Source: an uncultured Caulobacterales bacterium
GTDB taxonomy: Bacteria; Pseudomonadota; Alphaproteobacteria; Caulobacterales; Maricaulaceae
Assembly: GCA_938009235.1 (NCBI GenBank)
Contig: CALLIK010000013.1
Span: forward strand, 1 to 64,000
Length of the DNA: 64,000 nucleotides
Direction of reading: 5' to 3'
A program made the translations under genes and the position numbers. The stretch's first letter is position 1. Every line of letters begins with the position of its first letter. Below are positions 56,220 to 64,000 of this stretch, piece after piece. The notes under the pieces are model-generated. The model saw only the letters and a list, made by a program, of their open reading frames with translations. It had not been told where the DNA came from and ran no database searches.

Positions 56220-57476
56220 ATGGCGGCGTCAAAAACCAAACTCATCAAAGGTCTGGACGGCGTTTCGCTGACGTGGCTTTGGCTGACGGTTTTATTGACG
56301 CCAGCCCTTGCAATAGCGGGTGGTTTGGGTTTTCAAATCGCAGGCCTCCTTGTTGGAGTCTCGACGTTTTTGGTTTGGCTCGCTGACCGAAGCGGTGCGG
56401 AGTATCTACAGTCACTTTGGCCCATTGGGTTGATCTCGTTTTTAGTTTGGGCCTGGCTTTCCTCATTGTGGAGTACTTATGATGATAGTCTCTTTGGTGG
56501 GAATGCGGCGACTCTCTTTATCCTGACACTAGCACTGTTGTTTGTACCACTCGCGTTTTTACGTCTGTCAAAGCGCATGAAATCAACCTTGAGTCTGGCT
56601 TTTATCATTATTGGTCTCTTGGGCGTAGCTTTGATATTATTCGACTCCGCCAGTGGATACGCACTTTCGATGTGGGTGGATCCAATTGCGGCAGGGGATG
56701 ACCCTATTCGTCGTTACAGTAATGCAGAGATGAATTTGGGCCGCGGCCAAGTCAGCTACACACAACTTGCTTGGCCGATTGCAGGGTTGATGATGATGCG
56801 TTTCAAACATGGGATATGGCTCGCGGCAGTATTTTTTTTGGGCTTATCTGTATCAGCCCAGTTAAATAATCTAAGCATTGTAATTCCAGCATTGGCGCTA
56901 TCCGCAGGCTTTGCTGGCCTCGCTTGGTGGAGACCACGTCTAGGAATCTATTTAGCTTTCATTCTGGGCATCTCCAGTCTCATATTTGCGCCTGTTTTGG
57001 GGGTTATGTCGGGTCAAATTGATCCCGACACGATGCGTCAAATCCCACTGTCTTGGGAACATCGCGTGCGGATGTGGGCTTATAGTTGGGAACTTATTCA
57101 ACACGCCCCTCTGATCGGTCATGGGTTCGACTCTGCACGCGTCTTTGATGCGTTGACATTTAGCGCGCCCGATGGCCGCGATATTACAGTCATGTCGATG
57201 CACCCGCATAATGTAGGCTTACAAATTTGGCTGGAAACAGGCTTGATTGGTGTCGGCTTGATGATTTTCACATTATGGGCTTTGCTGAGAGCAGCACTAA
57301 AAACGTGTCAGAGTTCCGCTCGAGCCATGACGGTTGCAGGGTTGATGTCCGCGACCACGATATGTGGAGCTGTTACAATTGGTATATGGCAGCACTGGTG
57401 GTGGGCCTTAATCGTCTTAACCGTGAGCTTAATTATTTTACTTCCTGCTGCCCCTCACGATGAGGCCTGCCTTTAA
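56220..57476 (+). CDS. O-antigen ligase family protein
   Basis: A 418-aa inner-membrane protein with about ten hydrophobic helices. A large periplasmic loop between the seventh and eighth contains RMWAYSWELIQHAPLIGHGF and HPHNVGLQIWLETGLIG. These are the Wzy_C/WaaL hallmarks (R at the loop start, H near the end). It would ligate or polymerise lipid-linked glycans in the periplasm, with undecaprenyl-linked substrates. It is followed, after 109 bp without a gene, by glycosyltransferases. Confidence 0.85.
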   Translation: MAASKTKLIKGLDGVSLTWLWLTVLLTPALAIAGGLGFQIAGLLVGVSTFLVWLADRSGAEYLQSLWPIGLISFLVWAWLSSLWSTYDDSLFGGNAATLFILTLALLFVPLAFLRLSKRMKSTLSLAFIIIGLLGVALILFDSASGYALSMWVDPIAAGDDPIRRYSNAEMNLGRGQVSYTQLAWPIAGLMMMRFKHGIWLAAVFFLGLSVSAQLNNLSIVIPALALSAGFAGLAWWRPRLGIYLAFILGISSLIFAPVLGVMSGQIDPDTMRQIPLSWEHRVRMWAYSWELIQHAPLIGHGFDSARVFDALTFSAPDGRDITVMSMHPHNVGLQIWLETGLIGVGLMIFTLWALLRAALKTCQSSARAMTVAGLMSATTICGAVTIGIWQHWWWALIVLTVSLIILLPAAPHDEACL

Positions 57477-57585
57477 AATCTGCACGCTATATGAACAAAA
57501 TTAACGCAGATTAGTTTTCCCTTTACAGTTGTCGACTTGGACGACTAAGGCTTGACTCAACGAGACAATATTTAGCTCGGGGAGT

Positions 57586-58551
57586 GTGCCTTTGACTAAA
57601 ATAGCTGCATTACCAGTTGGGTCTAATACCCCAATTTCGGATGCCGCGCGTAAGCGGCCCATTAGTGTTGTTATGGTCAGTTATATGACTGGACCCGCAT
57701 TGATGGAGGCTATCATGGCGGTCCTGTCTGACAGGGATGTTCATGAACTGATCGTTGTTGATAACGGAAATACTGAAAGTGCGCGGGCGCGGTTGTCCGA
57801 AATGACTGCGAATCGTAACCGTATTCGTTTTTTGCAAGGTCATGGGAATATCGGTTTTGCGCGTGCCTGTAACTATGGTGCGAATTTGGCGACTGGCCAT
57901 TATATCCTCTTTCTGAACCCAGATGCTGTAATCACAAAAGGCGCAGCGCGCGAACTTGCCAATGCAGGTGATTGTTTAGTACAGCCATGGATTACGGGCG
58001 GTTTACTCCGAGACGAAACGGGCAAAGAACAAAGAGGCTCACGACGTCGTGCGCTTACGCCGTTTTCGGCATTGGTTGGGTTCCTACCAATATTAGAAGT
58101 CATTCCTGGGTTACGGTCAATTCATAGAGACGTAGATGAATTGCCGACGCAGACTGTTCAGATTGATACCATTTCTGGGGCTTGTTTAATGACAGATCGT
58201 CCAAGTTTCGAAAAAATGGGCGGTTTTGACGAGCGTTATTTCCTCCATGTTGAGGACATTGAAATCTGCCGTCGTGCGCGCCAAATGGGCGGTCAAGTCG
58301 GGTTTGTGCCAAGCGCAACCATCATGCATTATGGCTCAACATCCAATGTTCCGCGTATCTGGATTGAAAAAGAAAAGCTCAAAGGGTTCCTCAGATATTT
58401 TTGGAATTACCAACCGGGACCCATATCGAAAATTCTGACAATTATCGCGACTCCATTTATTGCTATCGCGATATTGGGACGCGCCTATGTCTTGTCTCTT
58501 AAAGCGGTGCTCTTTAGGTCAGGTCCGCGCAAAGCGCCTTCCTCAAAATAA
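57586..58551 (+). CDS. Family 2 glycosyltransferase
   Basis: A 321-aa GT-A fold enzyme starting with GTG, GGGGAG upstream. The nucleotide-sugar motifs are VVMVSYMTG, LIVVDNGN, FLQGHGNIGFARACNYG, and NPDAVI (the D-x-D-like position), then SGACLMTDR and GGFDERYFLHVEDIEI, where the catalytic base acidic residues lie. These match rhamnosyl/galactosyl transferase-like GT2 proteins. A hydrophobic C-terminal segment suggests membrane association. Possible rhamnose donor use would fit the rfb genes. Confidence 0.88.
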   Translation: MPLTKIAALPVGSNTPISDAARKRPISVVMVSYMTGPALMEAIMAVLSDRDVHELIVVDNGNTESARARLSEMTANRNRIRFLQGHGNIGFARACNYGANLATGHYILFLNPDAVITKGAARELANAGDCLVQPWITGGLLRDETGKEQRGSRRRALTPFSALVGFLPILEVIPGLRSIHRDVDELPTQTVQIDTISGACLMTDRPSFEKMGGFDERYFLHVEDIEICRRARQMGGQVGFVPSATIMHYGSTSNVPRIWIEKEKLKGFLRYFWNYQPGPISKILTIIATPFIAIAILGRAYVLSLKAVLFRSGPRKAPSSK

Positions 58552-60187
58552 TAAGATCAACTTTTTGACCCTTAGAATAGTTGAAGCCTTTGATGGAGTT
58601 AGAGGTTTCGATACAGAGACCTCTTGCTGTAACCGAAGCGGTTAAGATTTGAATATCTGTTTCTGTGGATTCGCGCTCTAAATCTAGAATGACGAGAGCG
58701 TCTTTGAATAAATCAGGCGTATGACCTGTCACATCAATTTCTGTCCCCACGTGGTAGACGAGGCTAGGCTCTGTGAAATGCGGACTATGGATGCGGGTCG
58801 CGGCAACGGCGGGTGCAAATTGTGTGAGTTCCTGCGCTACATTTTCAGAAATGTTAAACGCGTCAATATTTGGAAGAATATAGCCAAACGTCCCGCCAAT
58901 GAAGATTAAAGATGTGAGCAGGGTTGCGCCGAGACAGGCTTTAACTTTCCCTGCCCATAGGCTGAAGGCGGCTATGATCGCGGCCAAACCTGCGACAGCG
59001 CAAATCGCGTAACTCACCCACATTGAGTCCATCTCGCCGTAAAGGCTTTGTGCATAGAGTATGCCGCCGAGGACAATGGTGGTTATGACGAGGAAAATTA
59101 TACCGCTTAGGAAACGTGACACACTAAAGCCGCTGATATGTTTCAGGGCCATAATGGAGGTTGCCATCATGATGCAAAGCGCAGGAAAAACGGGAAGCCC
59201 ATAATGCGGTAATTTCGTTGGCATGATCTCTATCACAATCCAGAATGGCACTGACCACGCCAGACTAAACCGCATGGCGCGAATTACGGCATTGTCGCCG
59301 CCAGACCGAACGGCCTTTACCGCGTAAACCAAGCCGGGCAAAAGAAAAAGACTCGCAGGCCAAAGCGTGGCCCATATCGCAAGACTATGTGTGCCGGGCG
59401 GTGCGCCGTGGCTTTCTTGCCCAGATACGATTTTACCGCCGAGATCCTGACCCAAACTCTCAATGAAAAAGACGCCGTCCGTTACGATGTAAATTGTGAC
59501 CGCCCAAGGCAACCAGATCAATATGAAGACGATGATGGCCTTCCAATTCAACAGAGGTCGCGCCCATGTGAGGGAGCGGTCCCATATCCAAAGGGACGCA
59601 AGCGAGAGCCCAACCAATAATAAGCCAATCGGCCCTTTGATCATGATGGACACCCCTAATGCGATCCAGAAAGCCCAAACTTCGCGCTGTCCTCCGTCGT
59701 TTCGAAGGCGGGCCAGAGCTGAAAATATCACAGTCGTTGACGCGCACAGCAGGGCATCCGTCTTGGCGATATGTGCTTCAAAGACAAAGATAAAAGAGGT
59801 TGCCAAAAGGGCTGACGCGATGAGGGCCGCATCTCGTCCCACCATCCGTAGGCCACCCCAATAGAGCGCGAGTATTGTCAGCAATGCGCCTAAAACTGAG
59901 GGCAGGCGTTGCGCCCAAATTCGGTACTCACCGCCATCGGGGATAAAAATTTTTATCATCGTCGTTTGCGCCCAATAGACACCTGCGGGTTTTTTATTAC
60001 GGGCTTCATCTTGGAACCGAATGTTCAGCAGATCACCGCTCTCGGCCATTTGCACGCTCGCTTGCGCGTAGCGGGCTTCATCGCGGTCGACGACAGGAAT
60101 ACTGGCTAAACCCGGCAAAATCATAGCGAGGGTCAGCAGCATTAACATGACGACATGCCATCTGCGTTTGTTCAGGTTTGCGAGCAT
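58514..60187 (-). CDS. ArnT-like membrane glycosyltransferase
   Basis: A 557-aa polytopic GT-C enzyme of the ArnT/PMT group. The first periplasmic loop carries VVDRDEARYAQAS, where the DExR-like catalytic acid sits, then LLNIRFQDEARNKKPAGVYW. It uses polyprenyl-phosphate sugars to modify lipid A, LPS core or proteins. About 12 transmembrane segments are visible. Its 3' end overlaps the convergent GT2 gene by 38 bp. The upstream gene is a divergent dolichyl-phosphate-mannose-synthase-like GT2, a natural donor supplier. Confidence 0.87.
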   Translation of the reverse strand: MLANLNKRRWHVVMLMLLTLAMILPGLASIPVVDRDEARYAQASVQMAESGDLLNIRFQDEARNKKPAGVYWAQTTMIKIFIPDGGEYRIWAQRLPSVLGALLTILALYWGGLRMVGRDAALIASALLATSFIFVFEAHIAKTDALLCASTTVIFSALARLRNDGGQREVWAFWIALGVSIMIKGPIGLLLVGLSLASLWIWDRSLTWARPLLNWKAIIVFILIWLPWAVTIYIVTDGVFFIESLGQDLGGKIVSGQESHGAPPGTHSLAIWATLWPASLFLLPGLVYAVKAVRSGGDNAVIRAMRFSLAWSVPFWIVIEIMPTKLPHYGLPVFPALCIMMATSIMALKHISGFSVSRFLSGIIFLVITTIVLGGILYAQSLYGEMDSMWVSYAICAVAGLAAIIAAFSLWAGKVKACLGATLLTSLIFIGGTFGYILPNIDAFNISENVAQELTQFAPAVAATRIHSPHFTEPSLVYHVGTEIDVTGHTPDLFKDALVILDLERESTETDIQILTASVTARGLCIETSNSIKGFNYSKGQKVDLIILRKALCADLT

Positions 60188-60252
60188 ATATGCGACTACC
60201 CCATCAGACGTGTGTGCAAAAGTGTTTTCGCCTTTGATGGATAGGTAAAATC

Positions 60253-61026
60253 ATGACATTACGCACCATGTCCAAAACTAATAAAACACCTGATGATCTC
60301 GCAGTCCCGCTAATTTCAGTCGTTGTTCCCGCTTACAACGAAGCTGAAAACGTCGAAAACTTAGCGCGCGAAATCGCGTCGGCCTTGTCTGATACATCGT
60401 ATGAGATGATCTTCATTGATGATGCGTCTTCGGATGACACAAAAACCGTTTTGATGGATATGAAATCACGCTTCCCGCATTTGCGCGTGTTGGCCCATAG
60501 ACAAAATTCAGGACAATCGCGCGGTGTGCGGTCAGGCGTTCAGGCCGCGCGAGCGCCTGTGATCGCGACACTCGATAGCGACGGACAAAATGACCCTGCC
60601 GACATTCCTGCGCTTTTTGCACAATTGACACGAAGTGATGCCCCAGAAGATTTGGCGATGGTCGGTGGACGACGGGCGAAACGCATCGATTCTGCGGCTA
60701 AGAAAATTGCCTCTCGTTTCGGAAATGGTGTTCGTAAACGCCTGTTGAAGGATGACGCTGACGATACGGGCTGCGGGTTAAAGGTTTTCACGCGGGACGG
60801 GTTTCTTCAACTTCCTTATTTTGATCACATCCACCGCTATATTCCCGCACTTATGTTGCGTGAGGGGTTCAAGATTGAGTTTGCTGATGTGAACCACCGC
60901 GCACGTGAATTTGGCGAAAGCAAATATACAAATTTTGGACGGCTGAAAGTCTCTATCGCGGATCTACGCGGCGTTATTTGGTTGCGACGGCGTATGAAAT
61001 TACCGGGCCAGGTTGATGAACTTTAG
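60253..61026 (+). CDS. Polyprenyl-phosphate glycosyltransferase (GT2, DPM/ArnC-like)
   Basis: A 257-aa GT2 enzyme. SVVVPAYNEAENVENL starts the fold, IFIDDASSDDT is the nucleotide-binding site, TLDSDGQNDPADIP the DxD, and GCGLKVFTRD with REFGESKYTNFGR the acceptor part. No C-terminal transmembrane helices, so it is a short, cytoplasmic-side enzyme. It would make polyprenyl-phosphate sugar for the divergent ArnT-like transferase. Confidence 0.9.
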   Translation: MTLRTMSKTNKTPDDLAVPLISVVVPAYNEAENVENLAREIASALSDTSYEMIFIDDASSDDTKTVLMDMKSRFPHLRVLAHRQNSGQSRGVRSGVQAARAPVIATLDSDGQNDPADIPALFAQLTRSDAPEDLAMVGGRRAKRIDSAAKKIASRFGNGVRKRLLKDDADDTGCGLKVFTRDGFLQLPYFDHIHRYIPALMLREGFKIEFADVNHRAREFGESKYTNFGRLKVSIADLRGVIWLRRRMKLPGQVDEL

Positions 61027-61073
61027 CTCTCAGAGCGCTTAAGGGTTAACACCTCGTAAACCAGTGGACTGGT

Positions 61074-61090
61074 AGGGTTTTCTTAACCCT
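61074..61090 (+). terminator. Possible weak terminator hairpin
   Basis: AGGGTT/AACCCT with a TTCTT-type loop follows the GT2 stop by 48 bp, after another small hairpin CCAG/CTGG at 61061-61072. There is no long T-run, so I give it little weight. Confidence 0.25.
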
Positions 61091-61125
61091 ATTGATTCGA
61101 GCCACTTTGTTTTCGAGAAAGCCCT

Positions 61126-61563
61126 GTGCGATTTTTTACCCTATTTCCGTTAATGATCATCCCTGTGGCGATCTATAATACCTTAGCCTTGGGCGGGGCG
61201 ACTTTCTCTTCGATTGGAGAAATGCGTCTGCGCCTTGATACGGATGTTTTTTCGGTCCCAATGACAAGTGGCGTAAGTTGGGATATTACGCCTGGGCACG
61301 CTTTGATCGCCGCTTCGCTCCTCATGCTGTTTTTTGAATTGATTAAGTCTACAGGAATTGGGAGCGCCGCCGTCATGAACCATGCGTTCTCTCTGGTGTT
61401 GTTTATTGTCTGCCTCGTAGAATTTTTGCTCTTACCAGCTTTCGCAACATCTGTGTTTTTCATGATAATGACCATGACGCTTTTGGATGTCATGGCGGGA
61501 TTCATGGTTACGATTGCGGCAGCTCGTCGTGACTTCGCAATGGCGGATAGCTTCAGTGATTGA
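61126..61563 (+). CDS. Small hypothetical membrane protein
   Basis: A 145-aa protein starting with GTG. Four hydrophobic helices are visible (about residues 4-22, 56-78, 82-110, 112-138) with a charged loop between the first two. No domain is recognised. It resembles small alphaproteobacterial proteins found ahead of GGDEF/EAL genes. It lies 54 bp upstream of one here and may be co-transcribed. Confidence 0.6.
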   Translation: MRFFTLFPLMIIPVAIYNTLALGGATFSSIGEMRLRLDTDVFSVPMTSGVSWDITPGHALIAASLLMLFFELIKSTGIGSAAVMNHAFSLVLFIVCLVEFLLLPAFATSVFFMIMTMTLLDVMAGFMVTIAAARRDFAMADSFSD

Positions 61564-61617
61564 TTCTAAGAATCTTAACGACTGTACCATAGGTTGTATT
61601 TATGGTGGGTTTTAAGC

Positions 61618-63309
61618 ATGGATAATCACGTTGCTAAAGGCGATAAGTTAGCCCGTATTTCGGGTATTTGGGATGGTGACGTCGCGCTAAATTTATTGCG
61701 CGCTGCACCTTTTCGTATCCTCGAACAAACCTCGATGTTTTTTGAACCCAGTAATCAAGCGGGCGAGATATTATCCTGTGCACCTGAAAACATTCCAAAT
61801 GTCACATCTGATTGGAACAACCGCCTGTCTGCGGAAGACGGAAGAGCCAGACAAAAGGCGATAAGACGCCTAAGTTGGGATGGGGCTCAATATAAAATTT
61901 GTTACAAGTGGCGATCAAACCAAGGCGAAGATATTTGGTTGGAAGAGCAAGGGCGCAGAAAATCTGGTCTAGGTGAAATGCCGACCGAAATCGAAGGTGT
62001 GATCAGAAATATTACAGCCATAAGGCGCGCAGAGAAACGGACGAGTTTTTTGGCGACGCATGATGAATTAACCTCTGTTTTTAATATGGCGTCGATACGG
62101 ACGTCTCTCGATCATTTGGCTGCATTGACCACTCGGCAACGCGGCGAGGGCGCTCTACTTCGCCTTCGTCTCACGAACTTGGAAGATGTGAATTCAGTTT
62201 ATGGTTTTGAAACGGGTGATCGTTTATTGATAGAGTTTGCGCGGCGTTTGTCACAAATCGTACGTGCACCCGATATTCTTGGCCGCATTGGCGAGGCAGA
62301 CTTTGCGCTGGTGCTTTATGGGTCTGACGCAGAAGATGTTCATGCGATTGTAAAACGTCTATTTTTTCTCCTTGAAAACTCTCCCGTGCAAACGCCGCAT
62401 GGTGGATTATATGGAGAATTTTCTGCGAGTGCTACGCAAATGCGAACGCAGGCGAGCACTGCATTAGAGGCTCTGTCACAAACTGAAACGGCACTGGTGG
62501 ATGGCAAGGCGTCTGTTTTGACAACCTATCAGGAAAGCATGGGAAATAAGACTATCCGCTCAAACCGTGAGACGACGGCAGACGATATTATTAATGCGTT
62601 GAATGAACGCCGGATACGTCTCGCCTATCAGCCGATCATAGAGACAAAAACGTCTACATTACATCATTATGAATGTTTGTTGCGATTGCGCCGCGCGGAC
62701 GGAGAAATCGTGAGTGCAGGTCGCTTCATCATGGCCGCTGAACGTCTTGGACTTGTCCATCTCTTAGATCGCAGGGCTTTGGAGCTTGCGGCTGAGACGT
62801 TGGCTCAAGACCCGAATGTGCACTTGGCCTTAAATGTGTCTGCAGGCACAGTGAAAGATGTTAAAGCTGCCGCGGGTTATATCGTGGCCTTGAAGGCTCT
62901 GGGTCACGCTACAGAACGCGTTACATTGGAGTTGACGGAAACCGTCGCACTTGATGATCCTGCTATGGCCAGTGAGTTTTCTAATGATGTACGGGCGATG
63001 GGATGCGAGTTTGCGATTGATGACTTTGGTTCAGGTCACACGACTTTTAGAAATTTGATGGCTATTGAAGCTGACATGATCAAAATCGACGGCACGTTGA
63101 TTGAAGGCATTGCGTCTGATGTCAATAAGCAGACATTTGTGCGCATGATGGTGGATTTGGCGCAGACCTTTAGTGTGAAAACCGTCGCGGAAATGGTCGA
63201 TGATCGTGGAGACGCTGATATGTTACGCCGCCTTGGTGTCGATTACCTACAAGGCTTCATGTTTGGCGTCCCATCGGCAGCTCCGAGCTGGCAAAAGCGA
63301 GCGTCTTGA
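61618..63309 (+). CDS. PAC-GGDEF-EAL protein with degenerate GGDEF
   Basis: A c-di-GMP signalling protein of about 563 aa. An N-terminal PAS-like region ends in a PAC motif (VIRNITAIRRAEKR). The GGDEF domain reads RIGEADFALVL, where the expected GG(D/E)EF is replaced, so cyclase activity is doubtful. The EAL domain keeps ECLLR for EAL (ExLxR), NVSAG, ELTET, DDFGSG and KIDG, the full set of metal-binding residues. It is therefore likely a phosphodiesterase, with the GGDEF domain possibly GTP-sensing. The ATG at 61618 is used; a TTG at 61594 is in frame. Confidence 0.85.
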   Translation: MDNHVAKGDKLARISGIWDGDVALNLLRAAPFRILEQTSMFFEPSNQAGEILSCAPENIPNVTSDWNNRLSAEDGRARQKAIRRLSWDGAQYKICYKWRSNQGEDIWLEEQGRRKSGLGEMPTEIEGVIRNITAIRRAEKRTSFLATHDELTSVFNMASIRTSLDHLAALTTRQRGEGALLRLRLTNLEDVNSVYGFETGDRLLIEFARRLSQIVRAPDILGRIGEADFALVLYGSDAEDVHAIVKRLFFLLENSPVQTPHGGLYGEFSASATQMRTQASTALEALSQTETALVDGKASVLTTYQESMGNKTIRSNRETTADDIINALNERRIRLAYQPIIETKTSTLHHYECLLRLRRADGEIVSAGRFIMAAERLGLVHLLDRRALELAAETLAQDPNVHLALNVSAGTVKDVKAAAGYIVALKALGHATERVTLELTETVALDDPAMASEFSNDVRAMGCEFAIDDFGSGHTTFRNLMAIEADMIKIDGTLIEGIASDVNKQTFVRMMVDLAQTFSVKTVAEMVDDRGDADMLRRLGVDYLQGFMFGVPSAAPSWQKRAS

Positions 63310-63323
63310 TCTAAGCTTCTCTC

Positions 63324-64000
63324 ATGCGCGAAACCGCAACACGATTAGAACAGTTCTATGCCAGCCCTTTGGGCATGGCAGCGCGTGATATGGCCGCGCA
63401 GCGTTTAGATGCGCTTTGGCCAGATTTGTCGGGTGCGAATGTCTTAGGTTACGGATATACGTGGCCTTATCTTGCCCCCTATGGAGCTGCCACAAACCGT
63501 ATCGTGCTCGCTATGCCAGAGGGACAAGGCGCGATTGCGCATGAAGGTAAACGCGGCATTGCAACACTTCTCACTAAAGGAGACGCCCTCCCGTTTTCGG
63601 ATGCGTCGTTCGACAGAATTCTGGCGGTACATGCCGTAGAGGAAGAAGAAACAACTTCAGCCACTTTGGCAGAACTTTACCGCGTTTTAGCGCCTGAAGG
63701 ACGGATCGTTATTATTTGCGCCAATAGGTCTGGTATGTGGGCGCGGGCTGAAAGCCTACCCTTTGGGGCGGGACAACCTTATTCTCGCAGGCAATTAAAA
63801 TCAGAGCTAAGTCGCGCTAAATTTATTCCAACTGTTGGATCGAATGCACTTTATATTCCGCCTGTGCGGTTATTGACGCGGCCTAGTTTAATTAAGGGTG
63901 CGGAACGCTTTGGCGAGACAGTTTGGCCACGTTTTTCAGGGCTAGTCCTTGTCGAAGCGGTCAAGCGTCTTTATGCGCCATCGGATAGAGGGCATGGACA
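63324..64000 (+). CDS. SAM-dependent methyltransferase (partial, runs off the window)
   Basis: An open reading frame from ATG 63324 to the window end, at least 225 aa without stop. It resembles a class I methyltransferase of the Methyltransf_11 type: LEQFYASPLGMAARDM at the start, ALWPDLSGANVLGYGYT as the SAM loop, GDALPFSDASFDRILAVHAVE as motif II region, and LYRVLAPEGRIVII as the next strand. The target is unknown. It lies 15 bp downstream of the EAL gene. The 3' end is not in the window. Confidence 0.75.
   Translation, partial: MRETATRLEQFYASPLGMAARDMAAQRLDALWPDLSGANVLGYGYTWPYLAPYGAATNRIVLAMPEGQGAIAHEGKRGIATLLTKGDALPFSDASFDRILAVHAVEEEETTSATLAELYRVLAPEGRIVIICANRSGMWARAESLPFGAGQPYSRRQLKSELSRAKFIPTVGSNALYIPPVRLLTRPSLIKGAERFGETVWPRFSGLVLVEAVKRLYAPSDRGHG

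Overview
The window looks like the chromosome of a moderate-GC marine alphaproteobacterium, most likely a Maricaulales/Hyphomonadaceae relative. Pointers are the long-form dCTP deaminase, ApaG, methionine synthase split into two genes, a BtuB receptor under a cobalamin riboswitch, the IscU-like scaffold and YidD near thrS, and large SdrD/DUF11-type surface proteins. This placement is inferred from gene content only.

Layout. 1-523: degenerate copy of a dispersed repeat. 0.5-8.5 kb: flavin monooxygenase and SDR pair, apaG, dCTP deaminase, two tandem S9 peptidases. 8.5-14.5 kb, minus strand: dTDP-rhamnose genes (rfbC, rfbB, rfbD; no rfbA), a BtuFCD-like ABC importer joined by 4-bp overlaps, and a radical SAM protein. 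15.1-22.2 kb: a surface locus with a folded leader, a small secreted protein, a 1062-aa repeat protein and a 1156-aa barrel-like outer-membrane protein. 42.8-49.9 kb: a TraB/GumN lipoprotein, riboswitch-controlled btuB, and metH in two genes. 50-64 kb: Do-type protease, dispersed repeat, small SANT-like protein, Fe-S scaffold, zinc-ribbon membrane protein, yidD, thrS, O-antigen ligase, three glycosyltransferases, a degenerate-GGDEF/EAL protein and a partial methyltransferase.

The accessory region (22.3-42.7 kb) is a tandem pair of integrative islands at the 3' end of tRNA-Arg(CCG). The 14-bp tRNA end occurs at 22322, 34032 and 42704. Each island has its own tyrosine recombinase and its own short repeats just inside both ends, which look like arm-type sites: TGTACC(A/C) for island A, GCTAGGCAC for island B. 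Island A carries a Fic protein and a five-gene overlapping operon: MmeI-like methyltransferase without an evident nuclease module, NucS-like nuclease with a PUA/EVE-like tail, small PD-(D/E)XK-like protein, SF2 helicase, GIY-YIG nuclease. Inverted repeats of about 145 bp, full of TGTGCACA-type sites, flank exactly this operon. I regard it as the best candidate for an undescribed system, probably anti-phage. Island B carries a P4-type integrase, an AlpA-like regulator, a HTH/zinc-ribbon protein, a second recombinase, and a type ISP-like single-chain restriction-modification enzyme with a separate PD-(D/E)XK-like protein.

B12 physiology recurs: riboswitch-btuB, the btuFCD-like importer and cobalamin-dependent MetH. 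Cell-surface polysaccharide (rfb genes, O-antigen ligase, glycosyltransferases) is the other theme of the core genome.
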